A stretch of 64,000 nt of DNA from Sipunculus nudus. Taxonomy: Eukaryota; Annelida; Sipuncula; Golfingiida; Sipunculidae. Both the position numbers and the translations under genes were made by a program. This document shows positions 49,597 through 52,449 of this stretch, one piece after another. The notes beneath the pieces are model-generated. The model was not told the origin of the DNA, made no database searches, and saw nothing but the letters and a program-made list of their open reading frames with translations. The stretch covers positions 55,943,870 through 56,007,869 of the forward strand of contig CM049307.1 in NCBI GenBank assembly GCA_026874595.1. The letters run 5' to 3'. The first letter of the stretch is position 1. Each line of letters opens with the position of its first letter.

Positions 49597-52044
49597 TTGA
49601 AAAGCCATGAGGAATTGATCCTGCTATTTGGTGATAATTAAAGTACTGAATATATGATTGCTAAACTAATACTCTGACTAATACTCTGTGTTGCACATTA
49701 AATATTTACAGATGGACAGACAGGTGGACAGAAAGGATGGATAACGTTATTTCACTTTCTGCTGAGGGGCAGAGGGGAAGCCTAGCTCAGGTGAGCAGCT
49801 GCCTGGAGTGAAGCAAGTTGCATAACTTGGCTGGACGACGGCTCTAGCACTCACTGCACACCAATGTGCTGGGTTGGATTGATGTAAACAAAACTTGACA
49901 TTTTGTTTGAAAACTTTCATAAAATATGCAATTTTTGATCAATTCTGATCAAATTTTAAATTCGAGAAAAATGTTGTGTATATGTTGTGAAAATTCAATT
50001 ATTAGAGCTTACAGGATAAAAAAAGTTTGGCAAAATTCAAGGAATGATTTTACATTTATGCTTATTGTTACAGGTGCTCTATTGTGTGACACGGGTGTGG
50101 CTCGTGTTGTTGTTACATTCCGTACTGGTTGAACTCTTGTTGCCATGTGCGCCCTGAGTTTTCATGCTTGGTAGTGGGTTATGTGATTAGCCTGGTATGT
50201 GTGTCTTTCTGGAGAGTTCCTGAAACACCTGTTTACTGTGGCGTAGGGTACTTTGTAGACTGTTCGAGAAGTACAAGGTTCCCGGCTTAGGGTATGAGGG
50301 TATATAAAGGGCTATTTTTATAACCAAGGGGCAGACAGCAGAGCAGATACCAGCGGACGCAGAAGCGTGTGTCAGATTCTAAAGATCTTATCCGATGAAT
50401 GCGGCAATTATAGATATTTCAAGAACTTTCCTGGATTTTATACACTGGACTTCAGTTTACATTCTGTGTTATTTCAAGAACTTTCCACTGGACTGTCATA
50501 CTCAGAGAGCTTACATTCAAAGGACTCATTTTGGTGACACTGTTGGTATTCAGGTATTGTACCATTATCTTTCTGTGATTGTATTGACTTGTTGCTATAC
50601 TGCTGTTTCACTTGATAATTGTATTGATTTAGTGTATTGTATTGTTAGGGTTGTTTTAGGAATAAATTATAGTTATTTGTTAACAAAAAACCACTGACTT
50701 CTTTATTCATTTCCCTAGATATTTCCTGCTGCCTAGTGTTACAGAATCTGATTTTTTTTATCTCCATTACAAAAAAAATGTGTTCATCAAGCATACGTGA
50801 TCTGTTTATATTAGGTTCCGTAACATTATATCCTGAAAATTTACAAAATTCTTATCTAATTTCAGGAATACATTAACATCTTGATTCAATACAGTTTTAT
50901 CCTTGAAAAGACTCTAGCTTTAATTACTTACCATGTAAAGTGAGAAAATATATATTTCCTGATTTTTTTACAAGAACATTTCATTAAGATGAATAACTCC
51001 TAAAAATTACACAATATTTTGCAAACACGCTGTTCAAGTGTTTGCTAAGTGTGATATTACATGGTGGTAAGAGGTGTGCACAGACATATCACAAACATAA
51101 CAATATAAGTAAATCTGGCTTAAGGGACATATAAAAGTGACCTTCCAACTTCTACACATGAGCAACTTACCATCTTAGGTTGCATTTTTTTATTTCTTTT
51201 TGGCAGAACTGACCCATGAACCATGTTTACTATAGTCTGTTTCATCCCCTCATGTCCACCTGTTTTTTGCTATGAAAATTTGTACTATTTACATTTCAAG
51301 GGAAACAATTAAAGTGTAGAGCAGAGCATTAAAGAACCTAATTTTCAACAGGGTAACTAAATACCTAACTTACGCCTTATTTGAGAAACAGAATTTTCTG
51401 AAAATATGAGAAATCAGTCTACATTTTACAACAAATCAGACCCACTTATGGCGGTCAAGGTCACTGGTCACATGCAAAAACAACCTCAACTGAAAGCTGC
51501 TGATTGGATGATCTCATGTAAACACTCTAAAAAATATAATCAGCTAAAACAAAGATGGCTGCTTATGGAGGGACACATAATATCTGCCAGATAATGATAA
51601 AGAGACTAAAATGTTGTGAAACATAAACAGGGGATTTACTGTAAAATTCTTAATTGCCATATTAGGTTGTCACTTCCATATACTGTTTTCTTGGAAATTA
51701 TTGAAAAATATAAACTTATAAGCAAATCATCTACAAAAACCAGGTGGACAGCAGGTGGTGAAATGGACTATAACACCTTGTAGATAAACAAGTTCATATA
51801 TCCATCACAGAGGCATCAGGAGGACTTTTCTTAACAGGATTTACATACATTTCATTAATTTATCTGCACAGTAAGCCAGAATCCACACAAATTCTACATA
51901 AAAGATAGGTGGTTTTAAGGGACATATATATTATCAAGCATTACCTGATTTATGAGGTAGTCTCAATACTGGTGGTTTCATATCGGCCAGCAGCTGGTCA
52001 AACTCTGTGTCCAGCTTACTCATGCTCATCTCTGGGTTGTCCAT
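10068..52044 (-). CDS. CEP112: CEP112 orthologue (centrosomal coiled-coil protein), 25 exons, C-terminus outside window
   Basis: The coding exons, 5' to 3' on the minus strand, are listed separately below. They total 2436 nt, that is 812 codons with every junction phase compatible. The protein order matches vertebrate CEP112/CCDC46 throughout (human about 955 residues). The N-terminal globular region corresponds to DUF4485, with [10 protein letters not shown] and [16 protein letters not shown] basic, proline/serine-rich linker covers residues ~100-250, and from residue ~250 onward there is an almost uninterrupted coiled coil ending in the highly conserved [19 protein letters not shown]112 is a centrosome/centriole-associated protein with a reported role in sperm flagellum formation; no enzymatic activity is known. 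The start at 52044 follows an in-frame TAG 22 codons upstream. The last ~130 residues of the vertebrate protein were not found in 1-10067, so the gene probably continues beyond the window. No frameshift or in-frame stop is present in any exon. Identity is recognised from memory of the family, not from a search. Confidence 0.95.
10131..11803 (-). other. CEP112 intron 24, with repeats
   Basis: The left kilobase is AT-rich and featureless. From 11160 to 11330 two ~90-bp tandem units share CAGTCCCTTGAAAGTAGGTC and CTATAACC. A pale repeat with GGGGTCCTGACCCCC (11346-11460) follows, and another GTGGAACCTCTTTGCATGGG segment lies near 11657. The GTGGAACCTC motifs resemble degraded pogo-like MITE ends. 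No exon was found. Confidence 0.6.
11161..11335. repeat. Two ~90-bp tandem units with GTGGAACCTC end
   Basis: ACTAAGG.(T/A)ACCTCC, GACCACTTA.AGGCAGTCCC-like and TGAAAGTAGGTCCC.AAATC sequences occur twice in succession, with a few substitutions between units. There is no coding content. Confidence 0.65.
11804..11890 (-). CDS. CEP112: CEP112 coding exon 24 (residues 763-791)
   Basis: The acceptor is TATATCAG and the donor GTATCAG, 87 nt, phase 0 to 0. It encodes [20 protein letters not shown] and a further nine residues of heptad-rich coiled coil. It aligns with the NKLKAESEKMKIELKKTH region of vertebrate CEP112. Confidence 0.9.
11891..13250 (-). other. CEP112 intron 23, with ~140-bp GGTCAAGGTCA tandem repeat
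   Basis: From 12700 to 13190 several diverged ~140-bp units each carry GACCTTGAAGAT.CAGGTCAA, a CAAATTTGA.GAAAATA motif and AAAAGTTAT...TTCACAA. The block ends near 13165 with the palindrome CCTCCCATGGGAGG, like the terminal part of a transposable element. The remaining intron is unremarkable. Confidence 0.65.
13251..13394 (-). CDS. CEP112: CEP112 coding exon 23 (residues 715-762)
   Basis: The acceptor is TTAACAG and the donor GTCAGTC, 144 nt, phase 0. It encodes the most conserved stretch seen in this gene, including [19 protein letters not shown], which is almost identical to the vertebrate protein. It is entirely coiled coil. Confidence 0.95.
13764..14100. mobile_element. MITE with GGCCAAAA termini and TAA duplication (copy 1)
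   Basis: Long imperfect inverted repeats (~35 bp) run from GGCCAAAAAAAATTAAAGG through GGTATGGTTCTCAGGCAC, mirrored at 14065-14100. TAA flanks both sides (13761-13763 and 14101-14103). A 3-bp TAA/TTA duplication suggests PIF/Harbinger. A second copy in the opposite orientation lies at 36107-36411. It sits 55 bp from the donor of exon 22. Confidence 0.75.
14156..14338 (-). CDS. CEP112: CEP112 coding exon 22 (residues 654-714)
   Basis: The longest coding exon (183 nt, phase 0), with acceptor CTTACCAG and donor GTATACC. It encodes 61 residues of charged coiled coil beginning [16 protein letters not shown] and ending [11 protein letters not shown]. It is GC-richer than its introns and aligns with the vertebrate region around RYEQQIVELKLEHEQEKTH. 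Confidence 0.95.
14661..14938. mobile_element. MITE-like element with TGTGTTTCCATG inverted ends
   Basis: The left end TGTGTTTCCATGTGTGCATA and the right end (minus strand CTGTGTTTCCATGTATGTG) are inverted, and both continue into GTATA...AAAAATTGCT, giving arms of roughly 45 bp. The interior repeats TGTTTCCA motifs. There is no coding capacity, and the target-site duplication is unclear. Confidence 0.55.
14939..16150 (-). other. CEP112 intron 21, left part; nothing recognised
   Basis: AT-rich intronic sequence. Around 15577-15832 a plus-strand frame gives a 79-residue product (with many K, N and Q codons) with no recognisable domain and no conserved context. It is recorded only as non-coding. 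Confidence 0.5.
16222..16343 (+). pseudogene. Retroelement endonuclease C-terminal remnant (Penelope/GIY-YIG-like)
   Basis: The plus-strand frame ends [20 protein letters not shown], then a leucine/proline segment and a stop codon. The signature 'EA(I/L)xI......LNRD' is what I know from the C-terminal end of Penelope-like GIY-YIG endonuclease/reverse-transcriptase proteins. No reverse transcriptase part is visible upstream, so it is a short fossil in a CEP112 intron, opposite in strand. The assignment rests on a short motif. Confidence 0.45.
16608..16715 (-). CDS. CEP112: CEP112 coding exon 21 (residues 618-653)
   Basis: The acceptor is TGCCACCAG and the donor GTGTGTG, 108 nt, phase 0. It encodes [20 protein letters not shown] and sixteen further residues, closely matching the vertebrate MEKVEADLTRSKSLREKQ segment. 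Confidence 0.95.
16716..19013 (-). other. CEP112 intron 20; nothing recognised
   Basis: About 2.3 kb of AT-rich intronic sequence. A weak repeat-like block with TGCTGCCA...ACAG motifs occurs at 18800-18910. No coding blocks or clear mobile elements were identified. Confidence 0.5.
19014..19149 (-). CDS. CEP112: CEP112 coding exon 20 (residues 572-617)
   Basis: The acceptor is TGACACAG and the donor GTAATGA, 136 nt, entering in phase 2 and leaving in phase 0. It is glutamine-rich coiled coil ([15 protein letters not shown]) followed by a [13 protein letters not shown] stretch. It aligns with vertebrate EEFKRQVELNSEKVYAEMKE. Confidence 0.95.
19150..20000 (-). other. CEP112 intron 19, with a partial Helentron-like left end
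   Basis: At 19484-19515 there is CAACAAGGCAATCATGGGTC followed by ATGGCACTCAGCCA. This is a diverged form of the left terminus found at 4361, 29501 and 45834, immediately followed by an inverted ATGACCCAT. The rest of the intron shows nothing further. Confidence 0.45.
20001..20080 (-). CDS. CEP112: CEP112 coding exon 19 (residues 546-572)
   Basis: The acceptor is TATTTAAAG and the donor GTATGTA, 80 nt, phase 0 to 2. It encodes [20 protein letters not shown] plus ATDNAL. It aligns with the vertebrate HDLQSELDKGKEDTQKKI segment, with the same spacing to neighbouring exons. Confidence 0.92.
20081..21385 (-). other. CEP112 intron 18; C-run and weak MITE-like region
   Basis: A C15 run lies near 20143. 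Between 20425 and 20590 GTGGTC/GACCA motifs and an ACAGTGAAATATG start suggest a decayed pogo-type MITE, but I could not define ends. The remainder is unremarkable. Confidence 0.4.
21386..21445 (-). CDS. CEP112: CEP112 coding exon 18 (residues 526-545)
   Basis: The acceptor is TTATCTCAG and the donor GTAAATA, 60 nt, phase 0. It encodes [20 protein letters not shown], matching the vertebrate NKFQMEKSHLKHIYEKK segment in position and pattern. Confidence 0.92.
21450..21935. repeat. Degenerate ~30-35-bp minisatellite (GATAATAAAGATAACAATTCC)
   Basis: More than ten diverged units of an AGAGATAATAAAGATAACAA type with TTCC(T/C)CA linkers run through the intron beside exon 18. It is simple tandem expansion. 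The minus-strand tyrosine/leucine-rich frames across it (21520-21800) are artefacts of the repeat. Confidence 0.75.
22263..22355 (-). CDS. CEP112: CEP112 coding exon 17 (residues 495-525)
   Basis: The acceptor is ATTTACAG and the donor GTGAGTG, 93 nt, phase 0. It encodes [20 protein letters not shown] and eleven further residues, matching vertebrate SSMIEELEQNVCQLKQQLQES. Confidence 0.95.
22381..22503 (+). mobile_element. Miniature Helentron-like element (termini only, ~120 bp)
   Basis: The left end ACAGGTGACCCATGGATCAT is followed by GATACTAAGCTG, a diverged form of the 5' terminus of elements A, B and C. Only ~60 bp later comes ATAGCTAAGATGATTTTAGT followed by CACCTGGGCTAACAAA, a diverged form of their 3' hairpin terminus. 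Nothing of any core remains, which defines the two ends as one unit. It is 26 bp upstream (in transcript direction) of the exon 17 acceptor. Confidence 0.6.
22504..23127 (-). other. CEP112 intron 16; nothing recognised
   Basis: AT-rich intronic sequence without open frames or recognisable repeats, apart from the miniature element at its end. Confidence 0.5.
23128..23257 (-). CDS. CEP112: CEP112 coding exon 16 (residues 451-494)
   Basis: The acceptor is TATTTTAAG and the donor GTGGGTG, 130 nt, phase 2 to 0. It encodes [19 protein letters not shown] and 24 more residues ending [10 protein letters not shown]. It aligns with vertebrate DADINLLKQEHALSASK. Confidence 0.93.
23258..25183 (-). other. 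CEP112 intron 15, upper part
   Basis: Unique-looking AT-rich sequence. A short GGCGAA/TTCGCC-containing patch (24550-24640) resembles a repeat remnant but could not be bounded. No exon-like block was found. Confidence 0.45.
25184..25385. repeat. Tandem duplication, two ~100-bp units
   Basis: Two successive units share ATGTACATTGCACATACAAT, ATACATATATTCT(T/A)ATGG, TTTCCCCTGCTGTTGCATGC and GAACTACAAAGGGTA. They differ at about ten positions. Intronic, non-coding. Confidence 0.8.
25572..25726 (-). CDS. CEP112: CEP112 coding exon 15 (residues 400-451)
   Basis: The acceptor is TCTTCACAG and the donor GTACTGT, 155 nt, phase 0 to 2. It encodes [20 protein letters not shown] and 31 further residues ending [10 protein letters not shown]. 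It aligns with vertebrate HMIKELEARVQQLTGEAENS. Confidence 0.95.
25827..27491. mobile_element. Tandem-core repeat element with poly-C/poly-G ends
   Basis: The block starts GGCACCGCAGGTGCCATCGT followed shortly by a C-run (25861-25882). It contains at least three diverged ~320-460-bp units beginning near 26030, 26500, 26815 and 27140 (AGGTGG.(A/G)C.ACCTGTCT.C...AAGA). It ends with a G run (27429-27445), then GTGAAAACATAGTATCCC and GGGGATACAA. The ATAGTATCC...GGATACAA ending resembles family G at 5722. A second GGTGCCATTGTATCCCAACA plus C-run occurs at 26627. This is a pearl/HINE-like organisation and has no coding sequence. Confidence 0.6.
27914..28622. repeat. Interspersed repeat J, copy 1
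   Basis: It shares with 44947-45428 the series AAAGGGACATAATCAGGAGC, TATTCTTTCACACTATCAGT, GGCTGTTTAACAC, GTTAACCATAACAA, AGGGCAATATTTTGGCAGGT and CATGCTTTA, in the same order and orientation. A partial related segment lies at 29150-29480. It is a diverged transposable-element family. No protein was recognised. Confidence 0.7.
28817..28960 (-). CDS. CEP112: CEP112 coding exon 14 (residues 352-399)
   Basis: The acceptor is TTGTACAG and the donor GTCAGTG, 144 nt, phase 0. It encodes [19 protein letters not shown] and 29 further residues including [19 protein letters not shown], near-identical in pattern to vertebrate IQELLEDTNVRLNKMESEY. The acceptor end of this exon is part of a threefold 43-bp duplication (28938-29066). 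Confidence 0.97.
28938..29066. repeat. Three 43-bp tandem units spanning the exon 14 acceptor
   Basis: Units at 28938-28980, 28981-29023 and 29024-29066 each read AAGTCAGCCA(A/T)AACATCAT, GTAGCTGTA(C/T)AACAATACA. The first contains the first 23 nt of exon 14 plus its acceptor; the other two are intronic copies. Each unit carries a TGTACAG or TATACAG dinucleotide acceptor on the minus strand. Confidence 0.95.
29501..32755 (+). mobile_element. Helentron/'pearl'-like element B (3.25 kb)
   Basis: The left terminus ACAAGGGACCCATGGGTCAC is followed by GGCACTCAGCTGA. The right end has GGACAGACGGACGG microsatellite, then hairpin arms TAGCTCAGATGACT (32721-32734) and AGTCAGCTGAGCTA (32738-32751) with one mismatch and a 3-nt loop, then A5. 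Two internal ~670-bp tandem units (about 31385-32045 and 32046-32590) share AAATCCTTATGTATA.ATGCT, AAGTTGG.CAAAATTTAAGGTA and TATGGTAGGAGATTTTGGGGACATCT-like sequence. A G20 run lies at 31191-31210. Almost the whole length is matched by 45834-49005. No Rep/helicase is encoded. It lies in CEP112 intron 13. Confidence 0.7.
32756..33104 (-). other. CEP112 intron 13, start; nothing recognised
   Basis: Unique intronic sequence between element B and exon 13. Confidence 0.5.
33105..33223 (-). CDS. CEP112: CEP112 coding exon 13 (residues 312-351)
   Basis: The acceptor is CTTTACAG and the donor GTAAGTG, 119 nt, phase 1 to 0. It encodes [19 protein letters not shown] and 21 further residues ending QAQFDRK. 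Joined to exon 14 it reproduces the vertebrate WEKKLHNAVAEMEQEKF boundary. Confidence 0.93.
33224..34015 (-). other. CEP112 intron 12; nothing recognised
   Basis: Unique-looking sequence. The plus-strand frame at 33537-33764 lacks conserved features. Confidence 0.5.
34016..34115 (-). CDS. CEP112: CEP112 coding exon 12 (residues 279-312)
   Basis: The acceptor is TTCTTTCAG and the donor GTAGGTT, 100 nt, phase 0 to 1. It encodes [20 protein letters not shown] and 13 more residues. It aligns with vertebrate ILERKNNEIEELKTLYRSK, one of the clearest matches in the gene. Confidence 0.97.
34145..34680. mobile_element. MITE with GTTTCA.C...GGTGGACA inverted ends, copy 1
   Basis: The left end GTGTTTCACCACCTGCTGTC is followed by CACCTG. 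The right end, read on the minus strand, begins TTTCATCCCCTCATGTCCAC. The interior is shared in inverted orientation with 51231-51772: AGATGGCTG/CAGCCATCT, GCAGCTG, GGTCACTGGTCACATGC-like and AGTAGGAGCACATC-like motifs. The element begins ~28 bp upstream of the exon 12 acceptor in transcript direction. Confidence 0.7.
34681..35345 (-). other. CEP112 intron 11; nothing recognised
   Basis: AT-rich intron without repeats other than the MITE at its 3' end. Confidence 0.5.
35346..35432 (-). CDS. CEP112: CEP112 coding exon 11 (residues 250-278)
   Basis: The acceptor is GCCTTGTAG and the donor GTATATT, 87 nt, phase 0. It encodes [20 protein letters not shown] plus QKHDSNVQK. This is the start of the continuous coiled coil. 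Confidence 0.93.
35790..35839 (-). CDS. CEP112: CEP112 coding exon 10 (residues 233-249)
   Basis: The acceptor is TTTTTTCCAG and the donor GTAAAAA, 50 nt, phase 1 to 0. It encodes [16 protein letters not shown]. It is part of the poorly conserved linker; supported by strong splice sites and by being the only way to enter exon 11 in frame. Confidence 0.8.
36107..36411. mobile_element. MITE with GGCCAAA termini and TAA duplication (copy 2)
   Basis: The left end GGCCAAATAAAAAATAAAGG is followed by TATGGTTCTCTGGCAC, with the inverse at the right end (GAGAACCATACCTTTTATTT). TAA flanks both sides (36104-36106 and 36412-36414). It has the same ends as 13764-14100 but is inverted internally (TTTTTGGTATGTTTTGATAA here). 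A G14-15 run lies near 36345. Confidence 0.75.
36415..37440 (-). other. CEP112 intron 9, left part; nothing recognised
   Basis: AT-rich intronic sequence; short frames only. Confidence 0.45.
37441..38200. repeat. Interspersed repeat with GGACGGACAGACAGACGG tail
   Basis: It contains repeated TTATTGCATTAACA/TTATTGTGTTAACA, GTGACCTTGA and CCATCTTC.AA.TTGACCTAG motifs, that is ~120-200-bp tandem units. It then has ATGGACGGACGGACAGACAG and ends with a hairpin-like TATAGGGCACCC...CATGCGGGCTCTA near 38165-38195. This is a tandem-core element of pearl/HINE style from a family different from A-C. Confidence 0.6.
38291..38342 (-). CDS. CEP112: CEP112 coding exon 9 (residues 216-233)
   Basis: The acceptor is CCAATTTTAG and the donor GTAAGCC, 52 nt, phase 0 to 1. 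It encodes [17 protein letters not shown] plus the first base of a glycine codon. It is weakly conserved, but its length is exactly what is needed: skipping it would put a stop codon at the start of exon 11. A 6-nt alternative exon using an internal AG would not restore the frame. Confidence 0.65.
38822..38847 (-). CDS. CEP112: CEP112 coding exon 8, 26-nt micro-exon (residues 207-215)
   Basis: The acceptor is TTCTTTCAG and the donor GTAAGTA, both strong; 26 nt, phase 1 to 0. It encodes (D)PFKSHKAD in the disordered linker. It fits both neighbours' phases. The small size makes it the least certain exon after exon 9. Confidence 0.7.
38848..39615 (-). other. CEP112 intron 7; C-run
   Basis: A C16-17 run lies at about 39000-39016. 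Otherwise it is plain intronic sequence. Confidence 0.5.
39616..39670 (-). CDS. CEP112: CEP112 coding exon 7 (residues 189-207)
   Basis: The acceptor is TTTGTCAG and the donor GTTAGTA, 55 nt, phase 0 to 1. It encodes [18 protein letters not shown] in the linker. Supported by phase agreement on both sides. Confidence 0.75.
39885..40515. mobile_element. Family E element, copy 1 (GTGACCTCTGACCTCATTAA units)
   Basis: The element starts ACAAGAGCAACACATAAC and contains four diverged ~100-190-bp units each with GTGACCTCTG.CCT.ATTAA, TTTGCTGGAAA, AGGTGAGA and AAAATCCAT. It ends with ACCGGACAGATGG, TACCATAATTCCGGTATA and GGGCGTATAAAAA. The same series from ACAAGAGCACAGC to AGGCATATATAAA is at 57376-57915. 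It is a tandem-core element in the pearl/HINE manner. Confidence 0.7.
40551..40644 (-). CDS. CEP112: CEP112 coding exon 6 (residues 157-188)
   Basis: The acceptor is GATCTTCAG and the donor GTTAGTG, 94 nt, phase 2 to 0. It encodes a basic RS/SP-rich linker, [20 protein letters not shown], followed by RVPPLPR. The vertebrate protein has an SP-rich stretch in the same place. It is likely disordered and phosphorylatable (inference). Confidence 0.9.
40645..41750 (-). other. CEP112 intron 5, left part; nothing recognised
   Basis: AT-rich intronic sequence without a clear repeat or coding block. Confidence 0.5.
41755..42003. repeat. Degenerate ~45-50-bp minisatellite (GATTTAAGCC..GGTGCACAGACAT)
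   Basis: About five diverged units share GGGAT.TAAGCCC.TGGTG.ACA and GACAT/CAGTGACTGGG. Intronic and non-coding. Confidence 0.7.
42004..42890 (-). other. CEP112 intron 5, right part; nothing recognised
   Basis: Unremarkable intronic sequence. Confidence 0.5.
42895..43080. repeat. ~42-46-bp minisatellite overlapping the exon 5 donor
   Basis: Four to five units share (T/G)ATCACCTAC..TTGATG, AGTTTTGTGCTGT and TTTATCTGTAA. TCACC starts lie at 42903, 42945 and 42986, and the last unit (from about 43030) is the 3' end of exon 5 itself (CACACCTGTGATGTGGTTTT). Each unit carries a GTAGGTGA or GTGTGTG donor-like site on the minus strand. Confidence 0.9.
43036..43178 (-). CDS. CEP112: CEP112 coding exon 5 (residues 110-157)
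   Basis: The acceptor is TCCACAG and the donor GTGTGTG, 143 nt, phase 0 to 2. It encodes [20 protein letters not shown] and 27 more linker residues ending KYSAKPHH. The PDWVNGEL part corresponds to vertebrate LPAWVLGEL. Its donor lies in a minisatellite whose intronic copies offer better-looking GTAGGT donors. Confidence 0.92.
43618..43659 (-). CDS. CEP112: CEP112 coding exon 4 (residues 96-109)
   Basis: The acceptor is TATTTTCAG and the donor GTAAGTA, 42 nt, phase 0. It encodes [19 protein letters not shown] is identical to the vertebrate residues following the LPSYM motif, and exon 3 ends exactly at that point. Confidence 0.92.
43660..44370 (-). other. CEP112 intron 3; nothing recognised
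   Basis: It contains a purine-rich GAGAGAGAGG stretch near 44225-44275 (simple repeat). The plus-strand frame here (44025-44390) is a by-product. Confidence 0.5.
44371..44488 (-). CDS. CEP112: CEP112 coding exon 3 (residues 56-95), DUF4485 core
   Basis: The acceptor is GCTTTTCAG and the donor GTACACC, 118 nt, phase 2 to 0. It encodes [20 protein letters not shown], then [19 protein letters not shown]. This is almost identical to the vertebrate N-terminal [22 protein letters not shown] motif and is what identifies the gene. Confidence 0.98.
44947..45428. repeat. Interspersed repeat J, copy 2
   Basis: It has the same motif order as 27914-28622, from AAAGGGACATAATCAGGAGC to AACATGCTTTA. Copies differ by substitutions and indels, so both are old. 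Confidence 0.7.
45557..45623 (-). CDS. CEP112: CEP112 coding exon 2 (residues 34-56)
   Basis: The acceptor is TCTTTCACAG and the donor GTAAACA, 67 nt, phase 1 to 2. It encodes [20 protein letters not shown] plus [12 protein letters not shown] is identical to vertebrate CEP112. Confidence 0.98.
45704..45833 (+). mobile_element. Truncated left end of a Helentron-like element
   Basis: ACAAGGGACCCACAGGGCAT followed by GACACTCAGCTGA is a diverged copy of the 5' terminus of elements A-C. It stops where the intact left end of element C begins at 45834, so it is a left end cut by, or lying beside, a later insertion. Confidence 0.55.
45834..49005 (+). mobile_element. Helentron/'pearl'-like element C (3.17 kb), near-identical to B
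   Basis: The left end ACAAGGTACCCATGGGTCAC is followed by GGCGCTCAGCTCA. The right end has a GGACAGACATCC/GGACGGACGACG tail, hairpin arms TAGCTCAGATGACT and AGTCAGCTGAGCTA (48971-49001) and an A run. Co-linear with 29501-32755 throughout, differing by scattered substitutions and small indels; the G run is 14 long here against 20 in B. It lacks coding capacity. A 68-69-codon membrane-like frame occurs in both copies but differs mainly by amino-acid-changing substitutions. It lies in CEP112 intron 1. Confidence 0.72.
49006..49522 (-). other. CEP112 intron 1; nothing recognised
   Basis: Unique-looking sequence between element C and the (AT)n tract. Confidence 0.45.
49523..49597. repeat. (AT)n microsatellite, ~65 bp, followed by (GT)4
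   Basis: A pure TA dinucleotide run ends in GTGTGTGT. Length polymorphism is expected. Confidence 0.97.
49600..51010 (+). mobile_element. Decayed third copy of the B/C element, split by an LTR
   Basis: The sequence from 49640 (AAAGTACTGAATATATGATTG) through the ACAGATGGACAGACAGGTGG, AGAGGGGAAGCCT and TGAAAATT.AATTATTAG stretches follows the order of element B from about 30230 to 31490. After an insertion at 50066-50825 the match resumes at ATATCCTGAAAATTTACAAA and TTTCCTGATTTTTTTACAA. It is much more diverged than B against C. Confidence 0.6.
50066..50825 (+). mobile_element. Solo-LTR candidate with TTAT target duplication
   Basis: The inserted segment starts TGTTACAGG and ends CCGTAACA, so the ends are inverted and carry the TG...CA rule. 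It is flanked by TTAT on both sides (50062-50065 and 50826-50829). Inside are TATATAAAGG (50301) and AATAAA (50661), positioned like an LTR promoter and polyadenylation signal. No internal gag/pol or second LTR is present. Ty3/Gypsy-type origin is an inference. A second internal TGTTACAG at 50737 leaves the exact right boundary uncertain. Confidence 0.5.
51231..51772. mobile_element. MITE, copy 2 (inverted relative to 34145-34680)
   Basis: The left end TATAGTCTGTTTCATCCCCT is followed by CATGTCCACCTGTTTTTTG. The right end read on the minus strand is TATAGTCCATTTCACCACCT followed by GCTGTCCACCTGGTTTTTG. The ~40-bp arms are therefore imperfect terminal inverted repeats. The interior matches 34145-34680 in reverse. 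Non-autonomous. Confidence 0.75.
51945..52044 (-). CDS. CEP112: CEP112 coding exon 1, start codon (residues 1-34)
   Basis: ATG at 52044 opens [20 protein letters not shown] followed by [13 protein letters not shown], then a GTAATGC donor in phase 1. The KLD(T/S)EFD...DMKP.VL.LPHK pattern is that of the vertebrate N-terminus. An in-frame TAG lies 22 codons upstream with no ATG between, which fixes this start; the next internal methionines (residues 6 and 8) are alternatives. Confidence 0.97.
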
Positions 52045-52147
52045 GTTGACTGCCTGTCCAACTGGACTTCTCAGCACCTCACAAATCCAGAGGAATCTCC
52101 TCAACTAATGCCTGCTTCTTGTACTGTTTTGCTTGGAGATCTAAAAT
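52045..52147 (-). other. CEP112: CEP112 5' UTR part of exon 1
   Basis: Upstream of the ATG the exon runs to a likely acceptor (AAATGTTCAG) at 52148-52149. That would place at least one noncoding exon further upstream. Boundary inferred from the splice motif only. Confidence 0.5.
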
Positions 52148-52449
52148 CTGAACATTTATAAGTCATAAAGATGATGTAAATTGTCTTACTTTGCATGCAG
52201 ATACACAGAAGATTTGCTTTTTTTAAAATTAAAATGTTCCATGCAGCATCGGTTGTTTTACACAACAAGGCCTACAGGCCTAATGCGAACCTGTGCAATG
52301 AGATTACACCAGGTATAATGCTTCAATGCTGGACCATTACTTTTCAAGAACATGTGTAACATGTATATGAACAATGCAAGTACTAAACACTTAAAACAAG
52401 AAACAATTAAACAAACATCACTGCTGCAATTCTTGCATGAGTGCACACA

